Origin: Niabella pedocola
GTDB taxonomy: Bacteria > Bacteroidota > Bacteroidia > Chitinophagales > Chitinophagaceae
NCBI RefSeq assembly: GCF_021044425.1
Contig: NZ_JAJNEC010000005.1
Location: 2,480,001 to 2,544,000, forward strand
DNA: 64,000 bases
Reading direction: 5' to 3'
Made by a program: the position numbers and the translations under genes
Notes under the pieces: generated by a model
Databases searched by the model: none
What the model was told of the DNA's origin: nothing
The model's input: the letters and a program-made list of their open reading frames with translations, nothing else
Part shown: piece by piece, positions 54,334-63,659 of the stretch
How the letters are laid out: each line of letters begins with the position of its first letter
Position numbering within the stretch: position 1 is the first letter of the stretch

Positions 54334-55437
54334 TTATTTATATATCGTGATTTGGTTTCCTTCCTTTTTATAAGAAAAAGAATAAGAAAGCTGTAAAGCT
54401 TTTAATACTTCTTCAATGGCTTCGTGCTGAAAAGTAGCGGTATAATGATAATGCGCTACATCGCTATTGGTAATGTTGATCGTTACATTGTAGGAGCGCT
54501 CCAGGATATTTTTAATTTCCGACAGCGGCTGGTTTTCAAAAATCAGCAGATCGCTTACCCAGGCCGTTTCAATATTCTGGTTGGAATCATGATAGGAAAG
54601 CGGCATTACTTCGGGTTTGGCTGTAACGCTCGCTGTTACACTGTCCGGAATATTCATTACAAATTTCTGGTTTACCTGCAGCGTTCTGTAGATAATATCG
54701 TTATCTCCCTTTGGCAGCAGGATCTGCACCTTGCCCTCCAGTAATGAGGTTTCGCTGTACCGGTCGTTGGTATAGGCCTTTACATTGAACCGGGTACCAA
54801 CCGCCTTGATCTTATATTGTGCCACATGAACAATGAATGGCAGCGCTTTATTGTGGGCCACCTCAAACAGGGCTTCCCCCGTCAGGTATACATTCCGGTC
54901 CTGTTTCCCGAACGTGGGCGACACCAGCAGCCGGGATCCGGCATTTAGCAATACTTTGGTGCTATCCGGCAAAAAGATCGTTTTGTGTTCGCCTGGCTGC
55001 GATTGAGCGGTTTCGCCGGAGCCGGTATTTGTTTCCGCAATGGCCGAAACCGGCGTGGCCGTTTTTCCGGGGCGATAGGGCAGATAGATGCCCGCAGTAA
55101 TCAAAAGCAGGATACAGGCCGCAACAGCCGTCCACTTTTTCCAACCCAGGCGCCACCACGGGTGTGCCGGCTGTTCACCGATGGATGATATGTTTTTGCC
55201 GGAAGCGACATATAACGCATGCTCGGGCGAGTCGTCGGTCGCGGACAATTCATTTTGCTTTTTTTGAAGCATATAGCGTAATCCCAGTACCAGTTTACGG
55301 GCTTCTTCAATGGTTATAAGCGCTTCCGGATGCTTTAAAAGATAATCATCCCAGCGCGCAATGTCCGCAGCGTTACTCTGCGTACAATAGGCGATAAAGG
55401 AATCGTCGATGACAAGCTCTTCTACAGTATACGTCAT
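54334..55437 (-). CDS. FecR family anti-sigma factor (locus C)
   Basis: A 367-residue inner-membrane regulator: cytoplasmic N-terminal sigma-binding helices (1-60), one membrane helix (about 102-120, after a basic/aromatic WWRLGWKKW), then a periplasmic FecR domain (about 150-245, with FLPDSTKVLLNAGSRL and YLTGEALFEVAH) and a DUF4974 STN-like end (about 295-365, NQPLSEIKNILERSYNV). It holds the ECF sigma factor until the STN domain of the locus C SusC signals. It lies between sigma (69 bases upstream) and SusC (123 bases downstream). Confidence 0.93.
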   Translation of the reverse strand: MTYTVEELVIDDSFIAYCTQSNAADIARWDDYLLKHPEALITIEEARKLVLGLRYMLQKKQNELSATDDSPEHALYVASGKNISSIGEQPAHPWWRLGWKKWTAVAACILLLITAGIYLPYRPGKTATPVSAIAETNTGSGETAQSQPGEHKTIFLPDSTKVLLNAGSRLLVSPTFGKQDRNVYLTGEALFEVAHNKALPFIVHVAQYKIKAVGTRFNVKAYTNDRYSETSLLEGKVQILLPKGDNDIIYRTLQVNQKFVMNIPDSVTASVTAKPEVMPLSYHDSNQNIETAWVSDLLIFENQPLSEIKNILERSYNVTINITNSDVAHYHYTATFQHEAIEEVLKALQLSYSFSYKKEGNQITIYK

Positions 55438-55506
55438 ATTTGTAAGGCCGGTTTCTATTACAGACGACAGTCCTCACAAAATCTAACCGCTTTTTTTAAC
55501 TTTTTT

Positions 55507-56040
55507 TTAGGGAAGCAGGCATAGTAGAAAATTGACCAGCCGTTCCAGTACGGCATCCTTTTTCAGATGCTGCCGCAGATGCTGGATGCCTTTTGAAAGA
55601 TTATTATATACCGTTTGGTGGGTGAGGCCGGTTAGTGCAACAATTTTTTCGGTGGAGTAACCCTGGTAATATTTCATATAAATCACCCGCCGGAACCGGG
55701 CCGGCAATTTTTTATAGGCAGACGCGATGTGATTGATCAGGGCCGTATCCGTTTCCAGCTTTTCAATAATTTCCTGTGCGGAGGGTAGGTTAAAGGATTC
55801 AATTTCCAGGTAATTGCCTTTGCGCTGCTGGCTCCGGTGCAAATCAATTAGCCTGCGTTTAAAAGCTGTTACCAGCCAGGCTTCCGGGTTTTCGATGGCA
55901 TCTGGTATGCTTTTTTGCAGCAGATCCAGGAAAAACTGGTGTACAATATCTTCCGCTTCCTGTACGGAGTACCCAAAATGACAGGCGATCGCCTGCAGCT
56001 TGGCTCTAAACGCAGTGTACCAGGAGTCAATTAAAAGCAT
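55507..56040 (-). CDS. ECF RNA polymerase sigma-70 factor (locus C)
   Basis: A 177-residue ECF sigma factor of the Bacteroides-expansion type. Region 2 includes SVQEAEDIVHQFFLDLLQK and NPEAWLVTAFKRRLID; region 4 includes KLPARFRRVIYMKYYQGYS and the helix-turn-helix VALTGLTHQTVYNNLSKGI. It is expected to direct transcription of the adjacent susC/susD under FecR control. A -7 box of the primary sigma type (56045-56052, minus strand) ends 4 bases before the start codon. Confidence 0.93.
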   Translation of the reverse strand: MLLIDSWYTAFRAKLQAIACHFGYSVQEAEDIVHQFFLDLLQKSIPDAIENPEAWLVTAFKRRLIDLHRSQQRKGNYLEIESFNLPSAQEIIEKLETDTALINHIASAYKKLPARFRRVIYMKYYQGYSTEKIVALTGLTHQTVYNNLSKGIQHLRQHLKKDAVLERLVNFLLCLLP

Positions 56041-56044
56041 AAAT

Positions 56045-56052
56045 CAAACTTA
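56045..56052 (-). promoter_or_regulatory. -7 box TAAGTTTG directly before the ECF sigma gene
   Basis: On the minus strand TAAGTTTG matches TAnnTTTG and ends 4 bases before the ATG at 56040, implying a leaderless or nearly leaderless transcript. Confidence 0.45.
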
Positions 56053-56275
56053 CGCGAATAATTGATAAAAGTGCAGTTACGCTTTTAAGTTATTATTAAT
56101 TGTTTGAAAATAAATGGTTTGTGAAATTCAGATTATATTTTGCGCCTCAACTTTTTTTAAGAGTATTAAGCAGGGGAAGGTAAAAAACTGCATGATTATA
56201 CCTGGTACCCCTCGTTTGCCCAACTGGTTATATAAGCAGTGAGTTGGGGAATTTGGCGTTCATGAAAACAGTTTA

Positions 56276-56289
56276 TTCAAACGTTTTCG
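56276..56289. promoter_or_regulatory. LacI/CcpA-like operator candidate, locus D
   Basis: TTCAAACGTTTTCG contains the perfect palindrome AAACGTTT centred on CG, 292 bases before the susC start, in the same relative place as the locus A and B sites. Confidence 0.4.
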
Positions 56290-56567
56290 TAAAAATTTTC
56301 TGGCGAATAGAAGAACAGTACGGAATGGGACGTTAACTTAGATTAATTAAGATAATAATAACAAAATTTATTTGGATTGTTTGCTTGCTTCCATAAAACC
56401 GAATGACAAAAAAGATTAACGAGACGCTTGTATTTTATCCAGACTGCTAAATAACTGATCAACAGATTTGAGCCCGGTCGCAACGGAATGCGTATGGCGG
56501 AAACTGAATGTTTGCCGCAGGGCCGTGTCTGTTCATTTATCAGTTATACAAACTATTAAAAATTAAT

Positions 56568-59500
56568 ATGCTTCAGTACCGAAACAGAAAAGTTGCTACG
56601 TTCTTGCTTTGTACGTTATGCCTTTTAGCATTTGTTACAGGAAATGCACAGGTAGAGCCAGGGCGAAAAAAGATCCAGATAACAGGATTGGTTACGGACT
56701 CCTCCGGTATTCCATTAAATGGGGTATCTGTGGGAGTAAAAACGAATGCGTCTTCAGGAACAACGACCAATGCAGACGGACAGTATATTTTTGAAGTACC
56801 AGTTGGTACTACCTTGGTGTACACATTTGTTGGTTACAGGGATGAAGAACGGAAGATCACCGATACCTCCAGGGTGCTTAATATAACCCTTTATGCCAAA
56901 GGTGCCAGCCAGGATGAGGTGGTAGTGGTGGCGTATGGTACGCAAAAGAAAAAGGAGCTTGTTGGCTCTGTATCCTCTATAAATGTGGAGAATCTGCAAA
57001 AGAATCCATCCAGCAACCTCACTACCGCGCTCGCCGGGCAGGTTGCCGGTTTAATCGCCTATCAACGAAGCGGTGAACCGGGACAGGACAATGCAGACTT
57101 TTTTATACGTGGAGTAACCACTTTTGGATATAAAAAGGATCCATTGATTTTGATAGACGGAGTTGAATTGACCACAACAGATCTGGCGCGACTGCGTCCG
57201 GATGATATTGCCAGTTTTTCTATTATGAAAGATGCCGCATCAACTTCACTATACGGGGCAAGGGGTGCAAATGGAGTGATCCTGGTAACTACAAAACGAG
57301 GAAAAACAGGCGCTGCAAAAATTGCGGCAAACTATGAAACCTCCATTTCTCAACCTACTGAAAATTTAAAATTAGTAAGCCCGATAGATTATATGCGATA
57401 CTACAATGAAGCGGTTTACACCCGGAATCCATTGGGTGATGCAACACTTTACCCTGACGACAAGATTGAAAATACGGCCAATGGAGGGAATCCTTATGTT
57501 TATCCGGCTAACGACTGGTTAAAATTGCTCTTTAAAAAACAGGCCGTCAACCAAAGAGGCAATTTGAATGTGAGCGGGGGGGGATCGGTAGCACGCTATT
57601 TTATCTCGGCTTCTTTTACACAGGATAATGGTATATTAAAGGTAGATCGAATTAATAACTTTAATAATAACATCAACCTGAAAAGCTACACATTACGTTC
57701 CAATATTGACGTGGATCTTACAAAAACGACGTTAATCCAGCTGAACTTTTCGGGGAACTTTGATGATTATACCGGCCCATTACAGGGTGCTACGGATGTA
57801 TACCAGGATCTGATGCATTCGAACCCCGTTGCCTTTCCGGCATATTTCCCTACTCCGGCATCTATGTCATATCTGAAACACACCTTGTTTGGAAATGCGG
57901 GTCCGCCGTATTTATTAAATCCCTACGCAGACATGGTAAAGGGATATAAGAATGAATCTCGTTCCTTTATGTCTGCCCAGGGGCAAATTAAACAAAATCT
58001 GAACTTCCTTCTGAATGGTCTGAGCTTCAGGTCCATGGTTAACATTAACAGAACCTCGAATTTTAATGTTACGAGGCAGTTTATTCCTTTCTGGTACTCA
58101 GTTGCAGGGTATGATAAATCCACAGATACCTACCAGTTGGTAAATTTGAACCCTTCCGGAACAGGAGCCGGAACAGAATATTTAAACTATGTACCCGGAC
58201 CAAGAACCTTAAGCGCTTCTTTTTATCTGGAAAACCAATTACTGTATAATCAACGGTTTGGCAGCAAGCATGATTTTAGCCAGATGCTGATCTACACCAT
58301 GCGAAACAATATCAATGGAAGCAACGAGAATACTACATTGCAGGAATCTTTACCATCCCGGAACCTGGGATTATCCGGCAGGACTACCTATAATTATGAT
58401 AGCAGGTATTCCTTTGAGTTTGACTTTGGTTACAACGGAACAGAGAAGTTTTATAAAAATGACCGTTTTGGATTTTTCCCTTCTGTAGGTGCAGCCTGGC
58501 AGGTCTCCAATGAAGCATTTATGAAAGGCCTGGAAAAGGTAATCAGCGGACTGAAATTGAGAGGTACCTATGGTCTGGTGGGCAATGATGCCATTGGTGA
58601 TGCATCTGACCGTTTCTTTTATCTTTCTACCACCGATCCGAATAATACATCAAGGGGAGCTGTATTTGGCCGGGATAATACGTATTCAAGACCCGGGTAT
58701 TTGGTAAGCAGGTATTCAAATCTGAATATCACCTGGGAGAAATCGTATCAAATGAACCTCGGGGTAGAGCTGGAGTTGTTTAATAAACTGAATATTGTTG
58801 GAGAGTATTACACAAATGATCGCACGGATATCTTAATGACCCGTCCTGATTTTTCTACAATGGGACTGTCTGCTGCTACCAGAGCGAACCTGGGAAGGGC
58901 AAAAAGTAATGGGGTGGATCTTTCAATGGATTACTCCGATCAGCTGAGTAAAGACTTTAGTATTTCAGGCCGTGCAAACTTTACATATGCCAAAAGCAAA
59001 TTTGTTACCTACGAAGAACCGGATTACTTAGAGACGTATCGCTCGCATGTTGGATATTCCATCAGTCAGCAATGGGGCTATATTGCGGAGCGGCTGTTCG
59101 TAGATGACAACGAAGCGGCGAACGCTCCAAAACAGAGCTTTGGTTCTGTTTACGGCGGTGGCGACATCAAATATTTGGATGTGAACAGGGATGGGCAAAT
59201 AACAGAAGCAGATCAGGTGCCCATAGGCTATCCCACGTCTCCCCAGATTGTTTATGGATTTGGCTTTACGCTCCGGTACAAGGCATTTGATATCGGTACC
59301 TTTTTCCAGGGACTGGCCCAGGAATCGTTTTGGTTAAATGTTACACGATACAATTCAAGCACCAACAAGGGATCTACCTTGCCCTTCTTGGATCAGGGCG
59401 CTTTTTTACAGGAGTATGCAGATAGTCACTGGTCGCTGGAAAATCAGAACGTATATGCCATTTGGCCCAGGCTTAGCCCCACGCTGATAGAGAACAATGC

Positions 59501-59747
59501 GGTCAGAAGCACCTGGTTTATGCGCGACGGGGCTTTTCTCCGGCTAAAACAGACAGAAATAGGATACTCCCTGCCTGCAAGTGTGTTACGGAGGATACAC
59601 AGCTCTGCTTGCCGGGTATACGTGAACGGCTCTAATCTGCTTACATTTTCCAAGTTTAAAATGTGGGATGTGGAACAGGGTGGAAATGGATTTAACTATC
59701 CCATTCAGCGGGTGTTTAACATCGGATTGAGAATAAATTTTGACTAA
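56568..59747 (+). CDS. SusC/RagA TonB-dependent transporter (locus D)
   Basis: A 1059-residue outer-membrane importer starting at Met 56568 (the frame is open to 56508 but the signal peptide begins MLQYRNRKVATFLL). It has a carboxypeptidase-regulatory-like domain (about 35-110, no STN), plug (about 120-245, with SLYGARGANGVILVTTKRGK) and barrel with the DVNRDGQITEADQVPIGYP loop. Plug and barrel segments such as LTTALAGQVAGLIAYQRSGE closely parallel the locus A SusC (LTAALAGRVAGMISYQRSGE), indicating paralogy. Its stop lies within the open frame of the next gene but 25 bases before the chosen SusD start. Confidence 0.94.
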   Translation: MLQYRNRKVATFLLCTLCLLAFVTGNAQVEPGRKKIQITGLVTDSSGIPLNGVSVGVKTNASSGTTTNADGQYIFEVPVGTTLVYTFVGYRDEERKITDTSRVLNITLYAKGASQDEVVVVAYGTQKKKELVGSVSSINVENLQKNPSSNLTTALAGQVAGLIAYQRSGEPGQDNADFFIRGVTTFGYKKDPLILIDGVELTTTDLARLRPDDIASFSIMKDAASTSLYGARGANGVILVTTKRGKTGAAKIAANYETSISQPTENLKLVSPIDYMRYYNEAVYTRNPLGDATLYPDDKIENTANGGNPYVYPANDWLKLLFKKQAVNQRGNLNVSGGGSVARYFISASFTQDNGILKVDRINNFNNNINLKSYTLRSNIDVDLTKTTLIQLNFSGNFDDYTGPLQGATDVYQDLMHSNPVAFPAYFPTPASMSYLKHTLFGNAGPPYLLNPYADMVKGYKNESRSFMSAQGQIKQNLNFLLNGLSFRSMVNINRTSNFNVTRQFIPFWYSVAGYDKSTDTYQLVNLNPSGTGAGTEYLNYVPGPRTLSASFYLENQLLYNQRFGSKHDFSQMLIYTMRNNINGSNENTTLQESLPSRNLGLSGRTTYNYDSRYSFEFDFGYNGTEKFYKNDRFGFFPSVGAAWQVSNEAFMKGLEKVISGLKLRGTYGLVGNDAIGDASDRFFYLSTTDPNNTSRGAVFGRDNTYSRPGYLVSRYSNLNITWEKSYQMNLGVELELFNKLNIVGEYYTNDRTDILMTRPDFSTMGLSAATRANLGRAKSNGVDLSMDYSDQLSKDFSISGRANFTYAKSKFVTYEEPDYLETYRSHVGYSISQQWGYIAERLFVDDNEAANAPKQSFGSVYGGGDIKYLDVNRDGQITEADQVPIGYPTSPQIVYGFGFTLRYKAFDIGTFFQGLAQESFWLNVTRYNSSTNKGSTLPFLDQGAFLQEYADSHWSLENQNVYAIWPRLSPTLIENNAVRSTWFMRDGAFLRLKQTEIGYSLPASVLRRIHSSACRVYVNGSNLLTFSKFKMWDVEQGGNGFNYPIQRVFNIGLRINFD

Positions 59748-59772
59748 GCGAGCGAATTTAAAACAGCATAGA

Positions 59773-61686
59773 ATGAAAACAAGAAATTGTATTCTTATAC
59801 TTACAGTGATGATGGTTATTTCTTCCTGTAAGAAATACCTGGATATTATTCCGGATAATATTGCCACACTTGAAAATGCATTTGCATTAAGGAATGAGGC
59901 GGAAAAATATTTGTTTACCTGTTACTCTTATCTTCCCAGTCATGGCATCATTACAGGTAATCCCGCCTTTACGGCCGGAGATGAATTGTCGTTAATATAT
60001 CCTGTTCCGCCAGGTGCAAACTTTACTTCAAACGGATATGAAATTGCGAGAGGGAATCAGAATATAATAAACCCGCACATGAACTTTTGGGATGGTGCCA
60101 ACCAGGGGAAGGATTTTTTTGGTGCACTGAGAGATTGTAATATCTTTTTGGATAATATAGAGCGGGTCCCGGATATGACACCGGATGAAAAAACACGTTG
60201 GAGGGCAGAAGTCAAAGTATTAAAGGCGTATTATCATTTTTATTTAGTGCGCATGTATGGGCCAATTCCCATAATAAAAACAAATTTACCGGTAGATGCT
60301 GGTGTGGATGCCGCTAAGGTATATAGAGATCCGGTAGATAGTTGTTTTACGTACATTACCCAACTGCTGGATGAGGCAAAAGACAGCCTGCCCTTAATTT
60401 TGGATAACCCAACAGATGAGTTGGGGCGCATTACCCAGCCGGTTGCATATATGCTAAAAGCAAAAGTGTTGGTTACTGCGGCTAGCCCGCTTTTTAATGG
60501 CAACCCGGATTATGCAAGTTTCAAAGATGCCCGTGGCACCGCATTATTTAACGCCGTTGTTGATAATGCTAAATGGGAAAAGGCAGCCAATGCCTGCAAG
60601 GAAGCCATCGATATTTGCACCGCTTCAGGTGCGCAGTTATATTACTTTGTGCCAGACATTACCCAGGGAAGTCTGTCGGCACAAACCAAAACCCAGATGA
60701 ACATCCGCAATTCAATAAATTTAAAATGGAATCCTGAAATTGTTTGGGGCTTTACAAATAGTATGACCAGTGATCTGCAACGTTATTCTATCCCCCGGGG
60801 CCTGGACCCGGCGTTGCTTTCCAACACGTCTCCGGCGGGGCAGTTGGCACCACCTTTAAAAATGGCAGAATTGTTTTACTCCAAGAACGGAGTTCCGATT
60901 ACAGAGGACAAAACCTGGGACTACAATAGCCGGTATAATCTCCGGACCGGTACGGCTAATGAGAAATATTTTATCAGCCAGGGATATACAACGGCACAAC
61001 TTAACTTCGACCGTGAGCCACGCTACTATGCAGATCTGGGCTTTGACGGGGGCGTATGGTATGGTCAGGGCAAATATGATGACAATTCACCTTTAGTGGT
61101 AATGGCTAAATTGGGACAAGCTGCAAGCGCGGTAACCATTACTGCTTTTTCCACCACGGGATACTGGACAAAAAAATACGTTCATTATCAGGACGTAATT
61201 GGTTCGGGCAGCACCCTCACCATTACCAATTATCCCTGGCCTGAAATGCGATTGGCCGATCTTTACCTTTTATATGCCGAGGCTTTGAATGAAGCAAAGG
61301 GACCTGTTGATGAGGCTTTAACGTATATTAACATGGTGCGGCAAAGGGCCGGAATTCCTACGGTTCAAGATGCATGGACGCAGTTCTCAACAAGCCCGTC
61401 TGCATATACAACGAAAGAAGGACTAAGAACAATCATACACAGAGAGCGGTCAATTGAACTGGCATTTGAGGGATCACGTTTATGGGATTTGAAAAGATGG
61501 AAAGAGGCAGCCGTGGCTCTGAACCAGCCAATTTTGGGGTGGACCACCGACCAGCAATCTGCACAGGGATACTATCAGCCTCGCTTGATTTTTGTGCAAC
61601 GGTTTAGTAACAAGGATTATCTATGGCCAATACGGGATAACAATATTGTTATAAACAGAAATCTGGTACAAAATCCTGGCTGGTAA
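59773..61686 (+). CDS. SusD/RagB lipoprotein (locus D)
   Basis: A 637-residue surface lipoprotein (lipobox Cys19 in MVISSC, start Met 59773; an upstream in-frame start at 59740 would overlap SusC by 8 bases and spoil the signal peptide). It starts KKYLDIIPDNIATLENAFA, very like the locus A SusD (KFLDVVPDNVATLDNAFS), and ends with the same pattern NRNLVQNPGW. RagB segments include YPWPEMRLADLYLLYAEALN and RSIELAFEGSRLWDLKRWK. Confidence 0.94.
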   Translation: MKTRNCILILTVMMVISSCKKYLDIIPDNIATLENAFALRNEAEKYLFTCYSYLPSHGIITGNPAFTAGDELSLIYPVPPGANFTSNGYEIARGNQNIINPHMNFWDGANQGKDFFGALRDCNIFLDNIERVPDMTPDEKTRWRAEVKVLKAYYHFYLVRMYGPIPIIKTNLPVDAGVDAAKVYRDPVDSCFTYITQLLDEAKDSLPLILDNPTDELGRITQPVAYMLKAKVLVTAASPLFNGNPDYASFKDARGTALFNAVVDNAKWEKAANACKEAIDICTASGAQLYYFVPDITQGSLSAQTKTQMNIRNSINLKWNPEIVWGFTNSMTSDLQRYSIPRGLDPALLSNTSPAGQLAPPLKMAELFYSKNGVPITEDKTWDYNSRYNLRTGTANEKYFISQGYTTAQLNFDREPRYYADLGFDGGVWYGQGKYDDNSPLVVMAKLGQAASAVTITAFSTTGYWTKKYVHYQDVIGSGSTLTITNYPWPEMRLADLYLLYAEALNEAKGPVDEALTYINMVRQRAGIPTVQDAWTQFSTSPSAYTTKEGLRTIIHRERSIELAFEGSRLWDLKRWKEAAVALNQPILGWTTDQQSAQGYYQPRLIFVQRFSNKDYLWPIRDNNIVINRNLVQNPGW

Positions 61687-61724
61687 GGCATGCTTTAACT
61701 TTAATAACATTCAACAAAAGAACT

Positions 61725-62939
61725 ATGGCTCAGAATTTCATCCTTGCCCGGAATATAATCATTGTGATAGGTATTGCACTTGTTGCGGTGCAGTGTAAGC
61801 GTGAGGATATGTTGTTATTTTCCGATAGTAATACACCGCCACCTGCTACAGTCAGCGATCTTAAAGTAAATAATCAGCCGGGCGGGGCCATTATTACTTA
61901 TAAACTCCCCAATGATGAACGCTTATTATATGTAAAAGCGGTTTATGAATTACAGCCCGGCCAAAAAGCTGAAACCAAAACCACCTACTATTCAGATACG
62001 CTGAAGGTTGAAGGGTTTGGAGATACCAGTGTGCACGATATTCAGATCATTTCGGTAGGGAAAAACGGAAAAGAATCATCGCCGCAAACGATTGCCATCC
62101 GCCCCCTTACGCCGCCGGTTTTAAAGACATTTCAGTCATTGAAACTTGCTGAAACATTTGGTGGTGCAGTGGTAAAATTTCATAATGACGCTAATGCAAA
62201 TCTGGCCTTAGTACTTTTGGCTGATTCTACGGGAAGAAACGACTGGTATACGGTAAACACCTTTTTTACCAAGGCCGATTCAGGCAACTTCTCGGCAAGA
62301 GGCTTTCCGCCTGCCCCCAAGAATTTTGCTGTATACGTAAGGGATCGTTGGAACAATAAATCAGATACAATTTTAAGGAACCTGATTCCCCTGGAAGAAT
62401 CCTTGTTACCCAAGCCGTTTACCGAAATCCGCCTGCCTACAGATAACTGGCAGGGTCATACATTTAGCAGCGTCTTGCATCCAATGCCGATGCTTTGGGA
62501 TAATATCGTAAATAACTCTGCTAACTGCTTCCATACGGTTCCCGGTTCAGGAGTACCTTCCTGGTTTACTTTTGACCTTAAAAATAAATTTATATTGAGT
62601 CGCTTTAAGCTCTACCATAGAGGGGGATCGGGTTTGTATTATGCCAATGCAGATATAAAGACCTTCGAAATATGGGGAAGCAATAATCCCAACTCGGACG
62701 GGACCTGGGCCAGCTGGGATTCTATAGCAACGTTTAATTCGTATAAGCCGTCGGGTTTACCCCTGGGGCAGGTAAATACAGATGATAACCAGTTTGCCGT
62801 TGTAAATGGAGAGGACTTTGATATGCCACTGGGAATTTCGGGGTACCGATATCTGCGGTTCAAAATTGTACAGGTATGGGGCGCCGTTCAGATGATGTAT
62901 ATTTCTGAGTTAACCTTTTGGGGTAAACAAATACAATGA
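61725..62939 (+). CDS. DUF4959/DUF5126/DUF5000 lipoprotein (locus D)
   Basis: A 404-residue lipoprotein (lipobox Cys24 in VAVQC), paralogue of the locus A protein at 13738. DUF4959-like part about 40-115 (GGAIITYKLPNDERLLYVKA), DUF5126-like part about 125-220, and DUF5000/discoidin-like jelly roll about 235-404 (with SWFTFDLKNKFILSRFKLY and YRYLRFKIVQVWG). It is presumed to be a surface-exposed binding subunit of the locus D importer. It lies 38 bases after SusD and 25 before the DUF4998 gene. Confidence 0.8.
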   Translation: MAQNFILARNIIIVIGIALVAVQCKREDMLLFSDSNTPPPATVSDLKVNNQPGGAIITYKLPNDERLLYVKAVYELQPGQKAETKTTYYSDTLKVEGFGDTSVHDIQIISVGKNGKESSPQTIAIRPLTPPVLKTFQSLKLAETFGGAVVKFHNDANANLALVLLADSTGRNDWYTVNTFFTKADSGNFSARGFPPAPKNFAVYVRDRWNNKSDTILRNLIPLEESLLPKPFTEIRLPTDNWQGHTFSSVLHPMPMLWDNIVNNSANCFHTVPGSGVPSWFTFDLKNKFILSRFKLYHRGGSGLYYANADIKTFEIWGSNNPNSDGTWASWDSIATFNSYKPSGLPLGQVNTDDNQFAVVNGEDFDMPLGISGYRYLRFKIVQVWGAVQMMYISELTFWGKQIQ

Positions 62940-62964
62940 TTTAATAGCAGTTTAAACAAAGGAT

Positions 62965-63651
62965 ATGTTGAACAAAAAAAAATCTTTTCTGATTGCATCG
63001 GCGATTGCCTTTTTAGCGGTTTTGGCAGCCTGTCAAAAAATGGATGACACCTACCGGCAGTTTGTAGTACCGGATGGCTTAGTTTACGTTGGTAAAGCAG
63101 ATCCCATATTTTTAAATTCTGGTCAGCGCCGGGTAAAAATCAGCTGGTTAAGAGGGACTGATCAGAAGGCGGTTATGGCACGGATATACTGGAACAACAA
63201 AGCCGACTCCATTGATGTTCCCATCAATGTTACCAATGCACGGGATACAGTATCGGTTATAATCAACAATCTGGAGGAAGGCTCCTACACGTTTAACATT
63301 TATACCCGGGATGCCAATAACAATACATCTATAAGGGTGGATGCGCAAACTTCTTCTTACGACTCTACGTATACAAAATCGCTGCTGAACCGGGTAATTA
63401 CCGGGATAAAGAAAAGTGTGGATACTGCTGTGGTTACCATGGTACCGGCCAGTATAACAGTAATCGGTACCCGGTTCTCTTATATTAATAAGCAGGGCGG
63501 GCGAACTGATACACTCGTTACCGGGGATGTGCTGGACGCAAAACTGTTAAACATGAATAAGGATACGGTATTCAGCTACATAACATTGTACAAACCTGAC
63601 ACAACCTGCCTGGATTTGTTTTATTCACCACTGAAAAATTATCCGCGTTAA
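62965..63651 (+). CDS. DUF4998 lipoprotein without discoidin domain (locus D)
   Basis: A 228-residue lipoprotein (lipobox Cys23 in LAAC) that matches the first 210 or so residues of the locus A protein at 14922: MDDTYRQFVVPDGLVYVGKA, GQRRVKISWLRG and LEEGSYTFNIYTRD are the DUF4998 landmarks. It stops just after the LDLFYSPLKNYPR segment, exactly where the locus A homologue continues into an F5/8 type C domain. The downstream 8 bases lead directly into the opposite-strand gene, so no remnant of a discoidin domain is present. Last gene of locus D. Confidence 0.8.
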   Translation: MLNKKKSFLIASAIAFLAVLAACQKMDDTYRQFVVPDGLVYVGKADPIFLNSGQRRVKISWLRGTDQKAVMARIYWNNKADSIDVPINVTNARDTVSVIINNLEEGSYTFNIYTRDANNNTSIRVDAQTSSYDSTYTKSLLNRVITGIKKSVDTAVVTMVPASITVIGTRFSYINKQGGRTDTLVTGDVLDAKLLNMNKDTVFSYITLYKPDTTCLDLFYSPLKNYPR

Positions 63652-63659
63652 ATAGCCGC

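Larger units (their letters stand above)
56041..56567. other. 527-base divergent intergenic region between loci C and D
   Basis: No gene is supported. It holds the minus-strand -7 box of the sigma gene (56045-56052), a LacI-like palindrome (56276-56289) for locus D, and about 280 bases of leader before the locus D susC. The frame of that susC is open upstream to 56508, but this part does not look like signal peptide. Confidence 0.6.

Noticed and set aside
56508..56567. Upstream start for the locus D SusC
   Set aside because: The 20 extra residues would bury the signal peptide, and the region shows leader-like composition; Met 56568 fits a standard signal sequence.
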